From Desulfuromonadaceae bacterium (GTDB lineage: Bacteria > Desulfobacterota > Desulfuromonadia > Geobacterales > Pseudopelobacteraceae), in NCBI GenBank assembly GCA_028688955.1, contig JAQTXD010000003.1, positions 48,305 through 112,304 of the forward strand: a stretch of 64,000 bases of DNA. The letters are read 5' to 3'. A model generated the notes under the pieces. It saw only the letters and a program-made list of their open reading frames with translations, had not been told where the DNA came from and ran no database searches. Of this stretch, positions 8,807 to 17,969 are shown piece by piece. Position 1 is the stretch's first letter, and the number at the start of each line of letters is the position of its first letter. The translations under genes were made by a program, and so were the position numbers.

Positions 8807-9717
8807 GGTTCCTCCTGCGGTATAAATTCCGGTTCACCCAATGCGCGTCGGTACACAGTTTCCAGCACCTTCTCTCGTTCTATTCCCCGTCGGGCACAGA
8901 GATCAAGTATTTCCTCCGGTAGAGGTGCACATACCGATAATTTGCTTGAGTCTGCAAGAGTCAGTGCCGTCCGGAACGAATGCAGCGCAAACCCGGGCAA
9001 CTCCGGCACGTCTCCGCCTCCATAGCGTTTATCGCCCATTATTGGGTGGCCGATCGAAGCCAGATGCCGTCGTATCTGATGCATCCGTCCGCTGATCGGA
9101 GTGACGGCCAATAATGTGCAGTTTTCACCTGCCAAAAGCGTTTGGAAGCCGGTTTCAGATTCCTTGCCGTCCAGCGGCTCATTGATTACGCCACCCTGTG
9201 GTAACGTGCCCCACGCGAGTGCCAGATAGAGTTTATCCAAACCGATTTCTTTTACCTGTCGACCATAAATGGCAGCAGAACTGGAACTTTTAGCCAGAAT
9301 CACCGCTCCCGATGTTCCGCGGTCGAGCCGGTTGATCGGGTATAATTTGCAGGGTGTCGCCCGATTGATCATGTAGGTCTGACCGACATCAACCAGGTTG
9401 ACCGCACACTCGGCGGTACGATGCATCGGCAGGCCTGAGGGTTTGCCGGCAATAAGAATCAGGCTGTCTTCGTAGAGGATATCAAGATCAGGTCGAGACG
9501 CGGCAATGTGTGCTGTCGTTGCGGCACTCTCTTTAAGTGTAACCGTGTCATGGAGATGCAGAAGGACATCTGCTGACAACGGAGCACCATTCATCTTGGC
9601 TGCTCCGTTCTTGATCAGCTTGCGGGCATAGCCGAATGGCGACATCGGCATAAGAGTCCGCAGATAACTTTCCAACCGGCGGCAGTGGTCGTGGTGGGTG
9701 ATTGTAAAGGAGAGCAT
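8803..9717 (-). CDS. RluA-family pseudouridine synthase
   Basis: A 304-residue pseudouridine synthase of the RluA class, which isomerises specific uridines in rRNA or tRNA. The N-terminal 60 residues resemble a small S4-type RNA-binding domain. The catalytic core shows DILYEDSLILIAGKPSGLPMH (about 74-94), the active-site motif NRLDRGTSG with catalytic Asp (about 129-137), and GRMHQIRRHLASIGHPIMGDKRYG (about 206-229). The motif RLDRGTSG is diagnostic for RluA/RluC/RluD-type enzymes. The stop overlaps the SDR start by 4 nt. Which uridines are modified cannot be told from the sequence; RluD- or RluC-like roles are equally possible. Confidence 0.9.
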   Translation of the reverse strand: MLSFTITHHDHCRRLESYLRTLMPMSPFGYARKLIKNGAAKMNGAPLSADVLLHLHDTVTLKESAATTAHIAASRPDLDILYEDSLILIAGKPSGLPMHRTAECAVNLVDVGQTYMINRATPCKLYPINRLDRGTSGAVILAKSSSSAAIYGRQVKEIGLDKLYLALAWGTLPQGGVINEPLDGKESETGFQTLLAGENCTLLAVTPISGRMHQIRRHLASIGHPIMGDKRYGGGDVPELPGFALHSFRTALTLADSSKLSVCAPLPEEILDLCARRGIEREKVLETVYRRALGEPEFIPQEEP

Positions 9718-9744
9718 AGGTGAGACAGGTTGGAGGGGCCGGAA

Positions 9745-10686
9745 TTACACAACTATCCGGTCGTCCTTGAAGCCTGCATTTACCTCCAGCGCTTCATTCA
9801 TGGCGCGAATAGCGACCTCTATCTGGGTGTCATCCGGTTCACGAGTTGTCAGTCGCTGCAGTGCCAGCCCAGGGGTGATCACCATTTTAACGAGCGGATG
9901 GGTATCGTGCGAGGCACTCCATTTAAGAAACTCGTAGGAAATTCCGGCAATCATCGGCAGCAGTATAACCCGGGATCCGGCCTTGAGATAAAACGGCCAT
10001 AGTTTGGGAATCAGGGAAAATACGGCAATGCTGACCAGCATGACGATCAAGAGGAAGCTCGTACCGCACCGCGGGTGGAGACGTGGATATTTCCTGACGG
10101 ATTCTATGGAAAGAAGTTCGCCTGCTTCAAAGGCAAAAATTGATTTGTGCTCGGCGCCATGATACTGGAACACCCGCTGGATATCTTCCATTCGTGAAAT
10201 GGCCCAGATGTAGATGAGGAAAACAGCAACCCTGATAACGCCATCTACCAGGTTAAATATGACATTGTTGTCGCCGATGACCGGCGTCAACAGCTTCGTC
10301 AGGTAAAGCGGAAAGAGAAAAAATAGACAGATTCCAAACCCGAAGGCGATGGACATTGTCCCGGCCATAGCCCATGACGAAAGCTCACTTCCCCCCTCTT
10401 TGCCGCCGTTTTTTTTCGTATCCTCTTTTTTCTCATCTTCCGTCATTGCTTCGTTGGCGGAAAAGTTCAGGGCTTTTATACCGATTATCAGCGAGGTAAA
10501 CAGCGCAACTGCACCGCGAACAATCGGCAGTTTAACGACTGGAAAGCGCTCGGAGAGCGGTATTGCCAACTCTTTTTTTACAACAATCTCTCCGTCAGGG
10601 CGGCGAACCGCAATAGCAACCGAACGGGGGGCTCTCATCATGACCCCTTCAATAACCGCCTGGCCGCCTACATGTATCTTATCCAT
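9745..10686 (-). CDS. DUF1385 (YqhQ-family) membrane protein
   Basis: A 313-residue integral membrane protein of the DUF1385/YqhQ family, function unknown. The N-terminus carries the family signature VGGQAVIEGVMMRAP (about 7-21). Hydrophobic stretches follow at about 58-74, 105-135, 145-163, 208-228 and 236-252. The conserved motif QYHGAEHKSIFAFE (about 173-186) is followed by HPRCGTSFL. A charged linker TEDEKKEDTKKNGGKEGG lies between the first two hydrophobic regions. In Geobacter-like bacteria this gene commonly accompanies rpmE and prfA; here it sits downstream of thyX. It is probably part of the rpmE-thyX neighbourhood on minus, although the rpmE terminator would separate transcripts. 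Family sure, role unknown. Confidence 0.9.
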   Translation of the reverse strand: MDKIHVGGQAVIEGVMMRAPRSVAIAVRRPDGEIVVKKELAIPLSERFPVVKLPIVRGAVALFTSLIIGIKALNFSANEAMTEDEKKEDTKKNGGKEGGSELSSWAMAGTMSIAFGFGICLFFLFPLYLTKLLTPVIGDNNVIFNLVDGVIRVAVFLIYIWAISRMEDIQRVFQYHGAEHKSIFAFEAGELLSIESVRKYPRLHPRCGTSFLLIVMLVSIAVFSLIPKLWPFYLKAGSRVILLPMIAGISYEFLKWSASHDTHPLVKMVITPGLALQRLTTREPDDTQIEVAIRAMNEALEVNAGFKDDRIVV

Positions 10687-10738
10687 GGTACCTCTTCAGT
10701 ATGTTCAGTCGCGACATATCCCGCTTGTCGGAAAAAGT

Positions 10739-11431
10739 TTATTCAAGATTCTGGTAATACTCCCGTACTTCAACTGTCTGCCCGCAGCAGAATTTTCCTT
10801 CAGGGCACGGACCGCCAACGCATCCCGGGCCAGCCTGGCGGAATATAGTCGGTGCAATTCTTTTTACTATTCGCAGCATTTCGATACTCATCTCACGGAT
10901 CTCCCACTGGGCACGTTGGCAGCAGCGTAGTGCAAAAAAGTGCAGCAGTTCCCGGGCGTTCATGGTCATGATAATTTTTGTCTCGGTGGCATTGGGAAGA
11001 ATGTAGCGAGCATCTTCAGCCGGAATCCCCATCTCGATCAGCTGCGCATAGGCTTTATGAACCGTTTCTGACATAAACGCAAAAATCTGCCGTGCCTCAT
11101 TATTTTCGGCGATTGTGTCAGGCATGATGGAGGTAAACTCCTCCTTGTGGGAAACATATCGCTGGGATTGCTGAGAAAACGAGGCAATGCGGTGGCGCAC
11201 CAATTGATGGGTGGTGACGCGTGAAATTCCTTCAATGCCGAATGTGAAGGAGGCATGTTCTAGCACCGAGTGGTGCCCAAGCGACATTATCTTGTCTAGA
11301 AAAGACTCAATATCGGTCGTCTCCAGTTTTTCCCGCAAATCATCAATAGATGTAGGTGAGTAACAGAGGCGGGCTGCTAGCGCAACGGTACGTTCGGGGT
11401 TGGGGGTGTGTTCGATCAGGGTGACGTTCAT
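10739..11431 (-). CDS. thyX: FAD-dependent thymidylate synthase ThyX
   Basis: Flavin-dependent thymidylate synthase converting dUMP to dTMP with methylenetetrahydrofolate and NAD(P)H. The 230-residue length is normal. The signature RHRx7S is present (R79-H80-R81 to S89, within RHRIASFSQQSQRY). HHSVLEHASFTFGIEG (about 53-68) and the C-terminal NARELLHFFALRCCQRAQWEIREM region complete the fold. The C-terminal 25 residues contain five cysteines in GPGCVGGPCPEGKFCCGQ, a Cys-rich tail. The start ATG has CAGGA upstream. No thyA is seen in this window. The assignment is secure. Confidence 0.95.
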   Translation of the reverse strand: MNVTLIEHTPNPERTVALAARLCYSPTSIDDLREKLETTDIESFLDKIMSLGHHSVLEHASFTFGIEGISRVTTHQLVRHRIASFSQQSQRYVSHKEEFTSIMPDTIAENNEARQIFAFMSETVHKAYAQLIEMGIPAEDARYILPNATETKIIMTMNARELLHFFALRCCQRAQWEIREMSIEMLRIVKRIAPTIFRQAGPGCVGGPCPEGKFCCGQTVEVREYYQNLE

Positions 11432-11521
11432 GGTATCCTGTTCGAGCCATGCTCAGGGTTAAGCAATGGTCATTTCAAAAACTGGCATGCTCTGATTGGT
11501 AGTAAGTGCTCCTGAATACGC

Positions 11522-11533
11522 CTGTTTAAACAG
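11522..11533. promoter_or_regulatory. Perfect 12-bp palindrome upstream of thyX
   Basis: CTGTTTAAACAG at 11522-11533 is a perfect 12-base palindrome in the short gap between the rpmE terminator and thyX. Such a site could be an operator, but a single chance palindrome of this length is also plausible. Confidence 0.25.
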
Positions 11534-11540
11534 TGGCAGG

Positions 11541-11577
11541 AGAAAAAAAAGGGGATTTGCCTTGCGACAAAGCCCCT
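11541..11577 (-). terminator. Rho-independent terminator of rpmE
   Basis: On the minus strand AGGGG-C-TTTG pairs with CAAA-T-CCCCT (one internal mismatch) around an 8-base loop, and is followed directly by eight T residues. It begins 25 bases after the rpmE stop and closes the L31 transcript before thyX. Confidence 0.85.
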
Positions 11578-11601
11578 CTCAAGAGTCTACAAAACGATCG
11601 A

Positions 11602-11802
11602 TCAAGCCTGGCCGTAACGTTTTTTGTAGCGTTCAACACGACCTGCAGTGTCAATAAGTTTCTGCTTGCCGGTGTAAAACGGATGACAGGCTGAACAAAT
11701 CTCGGTGCTGATCTCTTTCTTTGTGGAACGGGTCAGGAATGTATTACCGCACAGGCACTTTACGGTAATTTCGGAATATTCTGGGTGGATACCTTCTTTC
11801 AT
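11602..11802 (-). CDS. rpmE: 50S ribosomal protein L31, zinc-binding form
   Basis: Ribosomal protein L31 of the large subunit, located at the intersubunit bridge B1b. The protein is 66 residues from the ATG at 11800-11802. An upstream in-frame start exists 12 codons earlier, but GAAGGAGG sits five bases before this ATG and the family begins MKxxIHP. The zinc ligands are intact: Cys16, Cys18, Cys36 and Cys39 (CLCG and [11 protein letters not shown]). This is therefore the C+ form normally used under zinc-replete conditions. It lies 101 bases downstream of rho on the same strand and ends in a strong terminator, the arrangement usual in many Gram-negatives. Confidence 0.97.
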   Translation of the reverse strand: MKEGIHPEYSEITVKCLCGNTFLTRSTKKEISTEICSACHPFYTGKQKLIDTAGRVERYKKRYGQA

Positions 11803-11903
11803 CTTTTCCTCCTTCAATAGTGCTTTACGACGTAACATGATCAGTTATGAACAGTAAAGTGTGACTTTAACCAGTATGAATATTTTTTGCAACTATTTTT
11901 TAG

Positions 11904-13151
11904 CTATTTCGACATTGAATCGAGAAAAGCCTGATTGGTTTTCGCTTCTGAAAGCTTGTCCAGCAAAAACTCCATACTGTCGACCACGTTCATCGGGTGA
12001 ATAATTTTGCGGAGAATCCATATCCGATTCAGGGAGCTCTTTTCTATCAGCAGCTCTTCCTTGCGGGTTCCGGACTTGTTGATGTCAATTGCCGGAAATG
12101 TGCGCTTCTCCACCAGTTTGCGGTCAAGGTGCAGCTCCATGTTGCCGGTCCCTTTGAATTCCTCAAAAATCACCTCGTCCATTTTGCTGCCGGTGTCAAC
12201 CAATGCAGTGGCGATAATAGTCAGGGAGCCCCCCTCTTCAATGTTCCGAGCTGCACCGAAGAAGCGCTTTGGCTTTTGCAAAGCGTTGGCATCAACACCG
12301 CCGGTCAGGATCTTGCCGGAAGGGGGTAATACCGTGTTATATGCTCTTGCCAGACGGGTGATTGAATCCAGCAGAATGACAACATCCTTTTTGTGCTCAA
12401 CGAGTCGCTTGGCTTTTTCAATGACCATCTCGGCTACCTGAACGTGGCGCGTGGCAGGTTCGTCAAAGGTTGAAGATACCACTTCACCGTTAACTGATCG
12501 CTGCATGTCGGTGACCTCTTCAGGCCGTTCGTCGATCAGCAGGACGATCAGGTAAACTTCGGGGTGATTGGCGGCAATCGAATTTGCAATATTCTGGATC
12601 AGCACTGTCTTGCCGGTACGGGGAGGCGCAACGATCAGCCCACGTTGCCCTTTACCGATTGGAGCCACCAACTCAATGACGCGCATCGGCATGTTTTCCG
12701 GCGTTGTCTCGAGGGTGAGCTTTTCCTGTGGATACAGTGGCGTCAGATTGTCAAAAAGGATTTTGTCGCGGGCAATTTCCGGAGACTCATGGTTAACCGT
12801 CTCAACTTTAAGCAGTGCAAAATAACGTTCACCCTCTTTGGGGGGTCTGATCTGCCCGGAAACGGTATCGCCGGTGCGCAGGTTGAATCGGCGGATCTGA
12901 CTGGGAGAAACATAGATGTCATCAGGACCTGGCAGATAGTTGTAGTCGGTCGCCCGTAGAAAGCCAAAGCCATCTTGAAGCGTCTCCAGAACACCTTCGC
13001 CAAAGATGGAACCGTTCTGCTCTGTCTGAGCATTTAAAATTGCAAAAATCAGGTCCTGTTTACGAAGACTTGACGCACCTTCAATGCTTAGATCACGCGC
13101 AATAGTGTTGAGATCACTGATCTTCTTACCTTTAAGCTCTTGTAAATTCAT
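11904..13151 (-). CDS. rho: Transcription termination factor Rho
   Basis: A hexameric RNA helicase that terminates transcription of untranslated RNA. The length of 415 residues matches E. coli Rho (419). Residues 1-45 are the N-terminal Rho helix-extension domain. Residues 48-120 form the CSD-like primary RNA site with [33 protein letters not shown]. The ATPase follows, with Walker A APPRTGKT (175-182), Walker [17 protein letters not shown], the Q-loop region and the R-loop GTRKEELL. There is no N-terminal acidic/basic insertion of the kind found in Actinobacteria. A leader of about 215 bases separates it from a candidate promoter, consistent with the autoregulated rho leaders of other species. 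Certain assignment. Confidence 0.98.
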   Translation of the reverse strand: MNLQELKGKKISDLNTIARDLSIEGASSLRKQDLIFAILNAQTEQNGSIFGEGVLETLQDGFGFLRATDYNYLPGPDDIYVSPSQIRRFNLRTGDTVSGQIRPPKEGERYFALLKVETVNHESPEIARDKILFDNLTPLYPQEKLTLETTPENMPMRVIELVAPIGKGQRGLIVAPPRTGKTVLIQNIANSIAANHPEVYLIVLLIDERPEEVTDMQRSVNGEVVSSTFDEPATRHVQVAEMVIEKAKRLVEHKKDVVILLDSITRLARAYNTVLPPSGKILTGGVDANALQKPKRFFGAARNIEEGGSLTIIATALVDTGSKMDEVIFEEFKGTGNMELHLDRKLVEKRTFPAIDINKSGTRKEELLIEKSSLNRIWILRKIIHPMNVVDSMEFLLDKLSEAKTNQAFLDSMSK

Positions 13152-13373
13152 CTGTTCTCCTGCGTTTTGGTCTGTAATGATATCGGGGTGTGCATAGATA
13201 TATATTTTTTTCCGGGGGAGCCATACATCGGCTGCGGTATTGAATATGTGGGTAACCAGGGGCTCTTGCTCAATCAGCGGAATTTAGTTTTTTCAGCAGG
13301 TTCGAAGTACAATATGGGTAAAGAAGTCAAGGGATCGATTCGGACACCAGGATATTCAAACTGAGGTGTTGCG

Positions 13374-13403
13374 ACGTTACCCTTTATTTTCAGGGCTTGT
13401 CAA
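13374..13403 (-). promoter_or_regulatory. Candidate rho promoter
   Basis: On minus TTGACA (13403-13398) is followed after 18 bases by TAACGT (13379-13374). The perfect -35 and weak 3/6 -10 would give a leader of roughly 215 bases before the rho ATG. The 297-base gap between tcdA and rho (13152-13448) contains no other gene that I can support. Confidence 0.45.
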
Positions 13404-13448
13404 TAAAAAACAGCACGGTTTAGCGGTAAATGTTTAGACATGTGTTCA

Positions 13449-14225
13449 TTAAGGTCTTTTTCGGTTCAAAAGTCCGTTGATAACCACACCAGCCATGGTC
13501 AGTCCGAATATTGAAGGCAGGTAGGAAATACTGCCAAGTATCACCCGGCGATGTTCGCAGCGGAACGTCTGTTCGGACTTGTTGGGGCAGATGCAGTCGG
13601 TCCCACACGCGCTTGATGATGCAGGATCAAGTTCGCGGTGAAGTTCGGTTGAATAGACAACTTGGATTCCGGTGGTTATGCCGGCATTTTTCAGTATTTT
13701 CCGCATGCTGCGAGCCATTCGGCAGTTTTTTGTGGTTGAGATGTCGGAGACTTCTATCTTCGTAGGGTCAAGCTTGTTCGCCGCACCCATGCTGGAGATG
13801 ACCGGTATGTTGTGCTGTCGGCAGATTGTTATCAGTGCCGTTTTAGCGGTGAAATGGTCGATGGCGTCAAGGACATAGTCGGGGCGCGGATTGAGTAGCC
13901 GTTCGGCATTTTCTTGTGAGAAGAATTCCTTGATCGGCAGTATCTCAGCGTCTGGATTTATATCGCGCAATCGTGTCGCCATGGCCTCCGTTTTTTGCTG
14001 ACCCACCGTACTGGAAAGTGCGTGTATCTGCCGGTTGATGTTCGTCAGGCAAATATCGTCAAAATCCACCAGTGTGATCTTCCCGACTCCCGCCCGCCCC
14101 AGAGCTTCAGCGGCATAACTGCCGACACCGCCTATTCCGCATATCATGACATGACTGTCTGCCAGAGTGGAAATACCTTTGGTGCCGATCAGAAGTTCGG
14201 TTCGGGAAAAACGGTGAAGTGCCAT
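13449..14225 (-). CDS. tcdA: tRNA threonylcarbamoyladenosine dehydratase (TcdA/CsdL)
   Basis: A ThiF/MoeB/E1-like ATP-dependent enzyme of 258 residues that cyclises t6A37 in ANN-decoding tRNAs to ct6A. The nucleotide-binding motif GIGGVGSYAAEALGRAG (about 29-45), the family motif DFDDICLTNINRQIHAL (about 54-70) and DAIDHFTAKTALI (about 121-133) are present. A cysteine-containing segment (SACGTDCICPNKSEQTFRC) near residue 210 may be a metal or redox site. Members with this length and MALHRFSRTELLIG start are TcdA rather than MoeB or ThiF. A TTG start three codons earlier is possible, but the ATG at 14223-14225 is preferred. It is located upstream of rho on the same strand and is probably transcribed separately. 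Confidence 0.9.
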   Translation of the reverse strand: MALHRFSRTELLIGTKGISTLADSHVMICGIGGVGSYAAEALGRAGVGKITLVDFDDICLTNINRQIHALSSTVGQQKTEAMATRLRDINPDAEILPIKEFFSQENAERLLNPRPDYVLDAIDHFTAKTALITICRQHNIPVISSMGAANKLDPTKIEVSDISTTKNCRMARSMRKILKNAGITTGIQVVYSTELHRELDPASSSACGTDCICPNKSEQTFRCEHRRVILGSISYLPSIFGLTMAGVVINGLLNRKRP

Positions 14226-14270
14226 GATGTGCAACCTATTATGTTTCGATAGAATGGATCAATATATTTG

Positions 14271-15137
14271 TTAGACGATCATTTTTGCAAAATCGATATA
14301 TTCTGATATGCGCGCAGGGCTATAGCCAACAAAATCGCCATCTATCTGAATGGGATGTCTCCCGTGGATTTCAAAGGCCGAAGAGTGTTCCCGAACCAGA
14401 TTCTGACTGGTTTCAGATCGACCGCGGAACAGATCCAGTGCACTTCTCAAGTAGGCACTGCGTATGTTATCTGATATGCAGACGGCAGAAATTCCCGATG
14501 AAAACGGGCTGGATTCAGGTGACAGGATAAAATTCCCACCATAGCGGGAGGAGTTGCAGATGATGGCCGTATGGCATGTAATATTCCTTTTCGAAGTACT
14601 GATCTTTATCAGAGAAGGATCCCATTTGAACACATTTTTCAACGCCGATAATGCATATGCACCCTGTCTCAAGAAGCGTTTTGCCAACGGCCATACATCC
14701 CTGACGACCGCCCCGTCAAAACCTATTCCAGCCATGAGGAGAAAACGGAGAGTACGATTTTCCAGCTCTAGAACTCCTACGGATAAAGAACGGGTTGTTC
14801 CTTTCGCAATTCGACTGAGTGCGTCGTCAAGAGATGTAATCCCGATCTCTTTGGCTAGCACGTTGGAAGTGCCGAACGGCAGAATTGCCAGAGTGGCTGT
14901 GCCGGGAGATAAGCCGTTAACCACGGCGTTAAATGTGCCGTCTCCACCGGCAACGATGACCAGACATGGCTTTCGCTCGCTGTTGATAGAGCTGCAGAGA
15001 GCATAAATATCAGCCGGGGTACGTACTTGGAGAACGTCAGGGGTAATTTCGTGCTCCCGCAGTCGTTCCATTGTGAATTTCAAACGCTGAGCCGAATGAT
15101 GGCCGGATGTGGGATTTACGAAGAGATATGATTTCAT
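14271..15137 (-). CDS. Diacylglycerol/lipid kinase family protein
   Basis: A 288-residue soluble lipid kinase of the DAGK catalytic family (YegS/DgkB/LCB5 type), phosphorylating diacylglycerol or a related lipid with ATP. The N-terminus YLFVNPTSGHHSAQRL and the nucleotide motif VIVAGGDGTFNAVVNGL (about 61-77) are diagnostic. They are followed by ILPFGTSNVLAKEIG (about 85-99) and AGIGFDGAVV (about 135-144). It lacks transmembrane segments, unlike prokaryotic DgkA. It lies 42 bases downstream of the YejM-like gene on the same strand, so it may be linked to envelope lipid homeostasis. The lipid substrate is not determined by sequence. Confidence 0.88.
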   Translation of the reverse strand: MKSYLFVNPTSGHHSAQRLKFTMERLREHEITPDVLQVRTPADIYALCSSINSERKPCLVIVAGGDGTFNAVVNGLSPGTATLAILPFGTSNVLAKEIGITSLDDALSRIAKGTTRSLSVGVLELENRTLRFLLMAGIGFDGAVVRDVWPLAKRFLRQGAYALSALKNVFKWDPSLIKISTSKRNITCHTAIICNSSRYGGNFILSPESSPFSSGISAVCISDNIRSAYLRSALDLFRGRSETSQNLVREHSSAFEIHGRHPIQIDGDFVGYSPARISEYIDFAKMIV

Positions 15138-15179
15138 CGAAACATATCTCGCTTTTGTTCCGGGTCCCCTAGCGATTTA

Positions 15180-17036
15180 TTAGCGCGCATAAAATCGTCC
15201 CATCCCTTCCATTGCACTCTTTGATATGTCAGGATGTACTTTTGCACCGGCAATCGGCTTATATGACTGGTCAAGGATGTCAATCTCCCCCGATTTCTGA
15301 ACTACGGATATTCTGTCCGGTTCGTTGGTGCTGAAGGTGTCCCATGAGCTTATCAGTACATACGGGCGGGGTGATGTATCCAGCAGGTATCTGCCATTAC
15401 TGAATTTTGAAGGATCAGTATCACAAGCGAGCATCTCTTTCATCAGCGTAGGGACTATATCGAGATGACTGGTTGTGTGCTGCAGTGTTGCCGGAGCTTT
15501 TCCCGGCCAGTGTATCACGAGAGGCGTTTGTGTCTGATATCGGGAAAAATTTCCCACATGTCCCCAATAGTTCATTTTTAGATCGTTAAACTCTTCTCCA
15601 TGGTCTCCGGTGATTATCACTATGGTACTGCTGAGAAGGTTGCTTTTCTTTAGTTGCTCAATCACCCGGCCAATCAGCATGTCATTGTAAAACACCGCAT
15701 TTTTATATCTGTTTTTATAGGGAACCGGGTCGGTGTCATTGTTTAACGTAAGATGATCAACTTCTTTCAGTTCAGGCTGAAAAGGAGCCGCTTCTTCAGG
15801 ATGTCCGGCGACATGTGGTGCATCAAAAAACATGAAGCCAAAAAATGGCTCGTTTTTCGGAGTGGACGCAACAAAGCTAATCATTTTATCTGTTATGACC
15901 CGATCATTTGCGACTGAGCCACCACCGGTCTGACGCAGTTCAATTTTGTTGCGAATATCTGCAAAAACCGTTCGATCAAATTCTGGGTTAACGAGCGGGG
16001 CGCTGGCCAGAATACTCATCCGGTACTTCTGCTTCTGCAATTCTCTCATTAGTACGGGGCTCTTTTCTTCCGCCAGCATTGAGTGCCAATAGGTACCGTA
16101 GAGCCCGTAAAAAAGGCCAAATATGCCAAATCGGGTGGCGTTCCCGGAGCTGTAGTGTGAATCAAAACGCCAACTATCCTGTGATAACCGCCAAATATTA
16201 GGGGTGATTTCAGGGGTCAAAGCGTCATATCGCCAACTGTCAATTACGATAAGCAGCAGGTTCAGTTTTGCCGCCTGCTCACTTGTGCAGTGTATCGTTT
16301 CCAGCGGGTATGCCAGAGCACTTCCGTCATTTCCACGTAACGTATTTTCATTCGGTTGTTTTTTTGCGAGTCCCACTGATACAAGAAGCTTTTTCATGGT
16401 AAGAGGTTTGTACGCGGGAAGGTAGCGCACCTGCTTGGTTATCGGTGTGTAATGGTTGGCATCCGCCCAGGCGTGGAGAAGATGTCCTGAAATAATGACA
16501 CTGAGAACGATTGCTGAAATAGTTGCTCCGTGCCGTTTGTGCCCTTTGTGTACCCAGTGCCAGCATGTTTGTGCAAACACCCATTCAAGAATTAAAATAG
16601 CTGTAATAGCCGTTGCAAGGACAAGCCACAGCTTAGTCGTTATCGGGAGTATGTCCTTGACAGCACCACTTGTCAGAAGATTCCAAATCATGCCATTAAG
16701 GTGAAATCTATATTGTGCAAATACGAGACTATCGATAATTAACAGGAGAATTAAAACAGTTTCCAAGGACATTGAAACTGCGAATACGACTCCTCTTCTG
16801 GGAAACATGAGGATGATCAGTGCGATGACTGGAAAAAGATAAAACGAAAGAGAGATGAAGTGGCCTGGATAGGCAATTGCGAGGAATACCTTGGCGAGCG
16901 TGGAGTCCGGCAGGGTCATCGCTTTGAGAAAATTCAGTGATACAAGCATGAACACGCATGAATTGAGAGCAAGAAACCACATGGACCAGCGAAACATCAG
17001 GCTACGTGGTTGTTTTTGAGAATAGTTTGTCACCAT
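15180..17036 (-). CDS. YejM/PbgA-like inner-membrane sulfatase-fold protein
   Basis: A 618-residue membrane protein with five hydrophobic segments in the first 190 residues (DUF3413 region) and a periplasmic alkaline-phosphatase-superfamily sulfatase domain from about residue 245 on. The domain shows LNLLLIVIDSWRYDAL, SSGNATRFGIFGLFYG (Thr at the nucleophile position of the family) and VIITGDHGEEF, a metal-site motif. This architecture matches YejM/PbgA, which in enterobacteria senses LPS and controls LpxC stability through LapB/FtsH and may bind cardiolipin. It sits at the edge of the polysaccharide locus. A TTG start seven codons earlier is possible; the ATG at 17034-17036 is preferred. Function in this organism is inferred from architecture only. 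Confidence 0.85.
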   Translation of the reverse strand: MVTNYSQKQPRSLMFRWSMWFLALNSCVFMLVSLNFLKAMTLPDSTLAKVFLAIAYPGHFISLSFYLFPVIALIILMFPRRGVVFAVSMSLETVLILLLIIDSLVFAQYRFHLNGMIWNLLTSGAVKDILPITTKLWLVLATAITAILILEWVFAQTCWHWVHKGHKRHGATISAIVLSVIISGHLLHAWADANHYTPITKQVRYLPAYKPLTMKKLLVSVGLAKKQPNENTLRGNDGSALAYPLETIHCTSEQAAKLNLLLIVIDSWRYDALTPEITPNIWRLSQDSWRFDSHYSSGNATRFGIFGLFYGLYGTYWHSMLAEEKSPVLMRELQKQKYRMSILASAPLVNPEFDRTVFADIRNKIELRQTGGGSVANDRVITDKMISFVASTPKNEPFFGFMFFDAPHVAGHPEEAAPFQPELKEVDHLTLNNDTDPVPYKNRYKNAVFYNDMLIGRVIEQLKKSNLLSSTIVIITGDHGEEFNDLKMNYWGHVGNFSRYQTQTPLVIHWPGKAPATLQHTTSHLDIVPTLMKEMLACDTDPSKFSNGRYLLDTSPRPYVLISSWDTFSTNEPDRISVVQKSGEIDILDQSYKPIAGAKVHPDISKSAMEGMGRFYAR

Positions 17037-17064
17037 ATGTAATTTGTTCCGTAGCAAAAGAGTG

Positions 17065-17952
17065 TCAACCGTTGGTTATATGAAATTCGCTGCAGTTAAT
17101 CTGAGCGTCCGCAGCCTTGAGGATAAAGAGAGGCACTGAACCATAAAAGGAGGCCCATAATGTATACGTACTAGGTGGGCCTATCAGTAAATCACATTGC
17201 GCAAAAGCGTACATGTCTTCGAGTTGATGGTCGTTGCCGACGATGTAATTCAATCCATGAAAAATCGCTTCATCCTGCTTCTCATTGGAGCAGATCAGGA
17301 ACTTTATGCGTTTTTCCGGCATGGTTGCGGCGAATCGACTCATAGCTGCGGCATATTCTGACGTGCTGAAATAGTATGTGCCACCTTGCCACCGTTTATA
17401 ATCCCCCTGACGGATATGAATACCAACCAACACGTCGCAGTCCTGACGAGCCCTGACAATAAGGTCTGCTATCGCACGCGAATGCTTTTCAATCGGTGCA
17501 AAAAATAAACGGACCTGATCATTATGCTTTTGTAAATGGGCAGAATCTCTAAATAACCAGGGATCTTTGATAATGAGCAGGTTGTTTGCTGTTGCCAGAT
17601 GGACATATTCCGAATTTGTCATGTCGTACGACTCTGCCGGATAGGTCTTCGGATCAATATCAAGGAACGAAATATTCAGAAGTTTGGCCAGTCGGTTGAA
17701 GTTGGAGAGTGGAAGCAGGCATGTCGTGAGCAATTGGTAAAATACCTTCTGCAGTGCGGGGATATTATAGCCACTTTTTCTCGCAGGAAACCTGCAGAAA
17801 AAGTCGTCCTGTGTGCCTTTAAAATAGTGACCATATCCATAAAAACTGGGGTTCTGTACTTCGTATCCGTACTCGATTGCGTTTGCAATGATGTGGGCGA
17901 ATACAAATAGACGGTTTCCCAATTGTCCGGCTCTTTTACCGATAATAACCAT
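17065..17952 (-). CDS. Fucosyltransferase-like glycosyltransferase (GT11-like)
   Basis: A 295-residue predicted glycosyltransferase. The N-terminus VIIGKRAGQLGNRLFVFAHIIANAIEYG and the central motif VGIHIRQGDYKRW (about 172-184) are typical of the alpha-1,2-fucosyltransferase (GT11)/NodZ-like superfamily. In that superfamily the HxRxGD Arg binds the GDP-sugar. The C-terminal ALIGPPSTYTLWASFYG-like segment (about 255-270) also fits the donor site. It is the first of four glycosyltransferase genes in a row on minus. No GDP-fucose synthesis genes are in the window, so the donor may be another nucleotide sugar. No signal peptide or membrane span is obvious. Confidence 0.75.
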   Translation of the reverse strand: MVIIGKRAGQLGNRLFVFAHIIANAIEYGYEVQNPSFYGYGHYFKGTQDDFFCRFPARKSGYNIPALQKVFYQLLTTCLLPLSNFNRLAKLLNISFLDIDPKTYPAESYDMTNSEYVHLATANNLLIIKDPWLFRDSAHLQKHNDQVRLFFAPIEKHSRAIADLIVRARQDCDVLVGIHIRQGDYKRWQGGTYYFSTSEYAAAMSRFAATMPEKRIKFLICSNEKQDEAIFHGLNYIVGNDHQLEDMYAFAQCDLLIGPPSTYTLWASFYGSVPLFILKAADAQINCSEFHITNG

Positions 17953-17969
17953 GTGTCAAACCTGAACTG

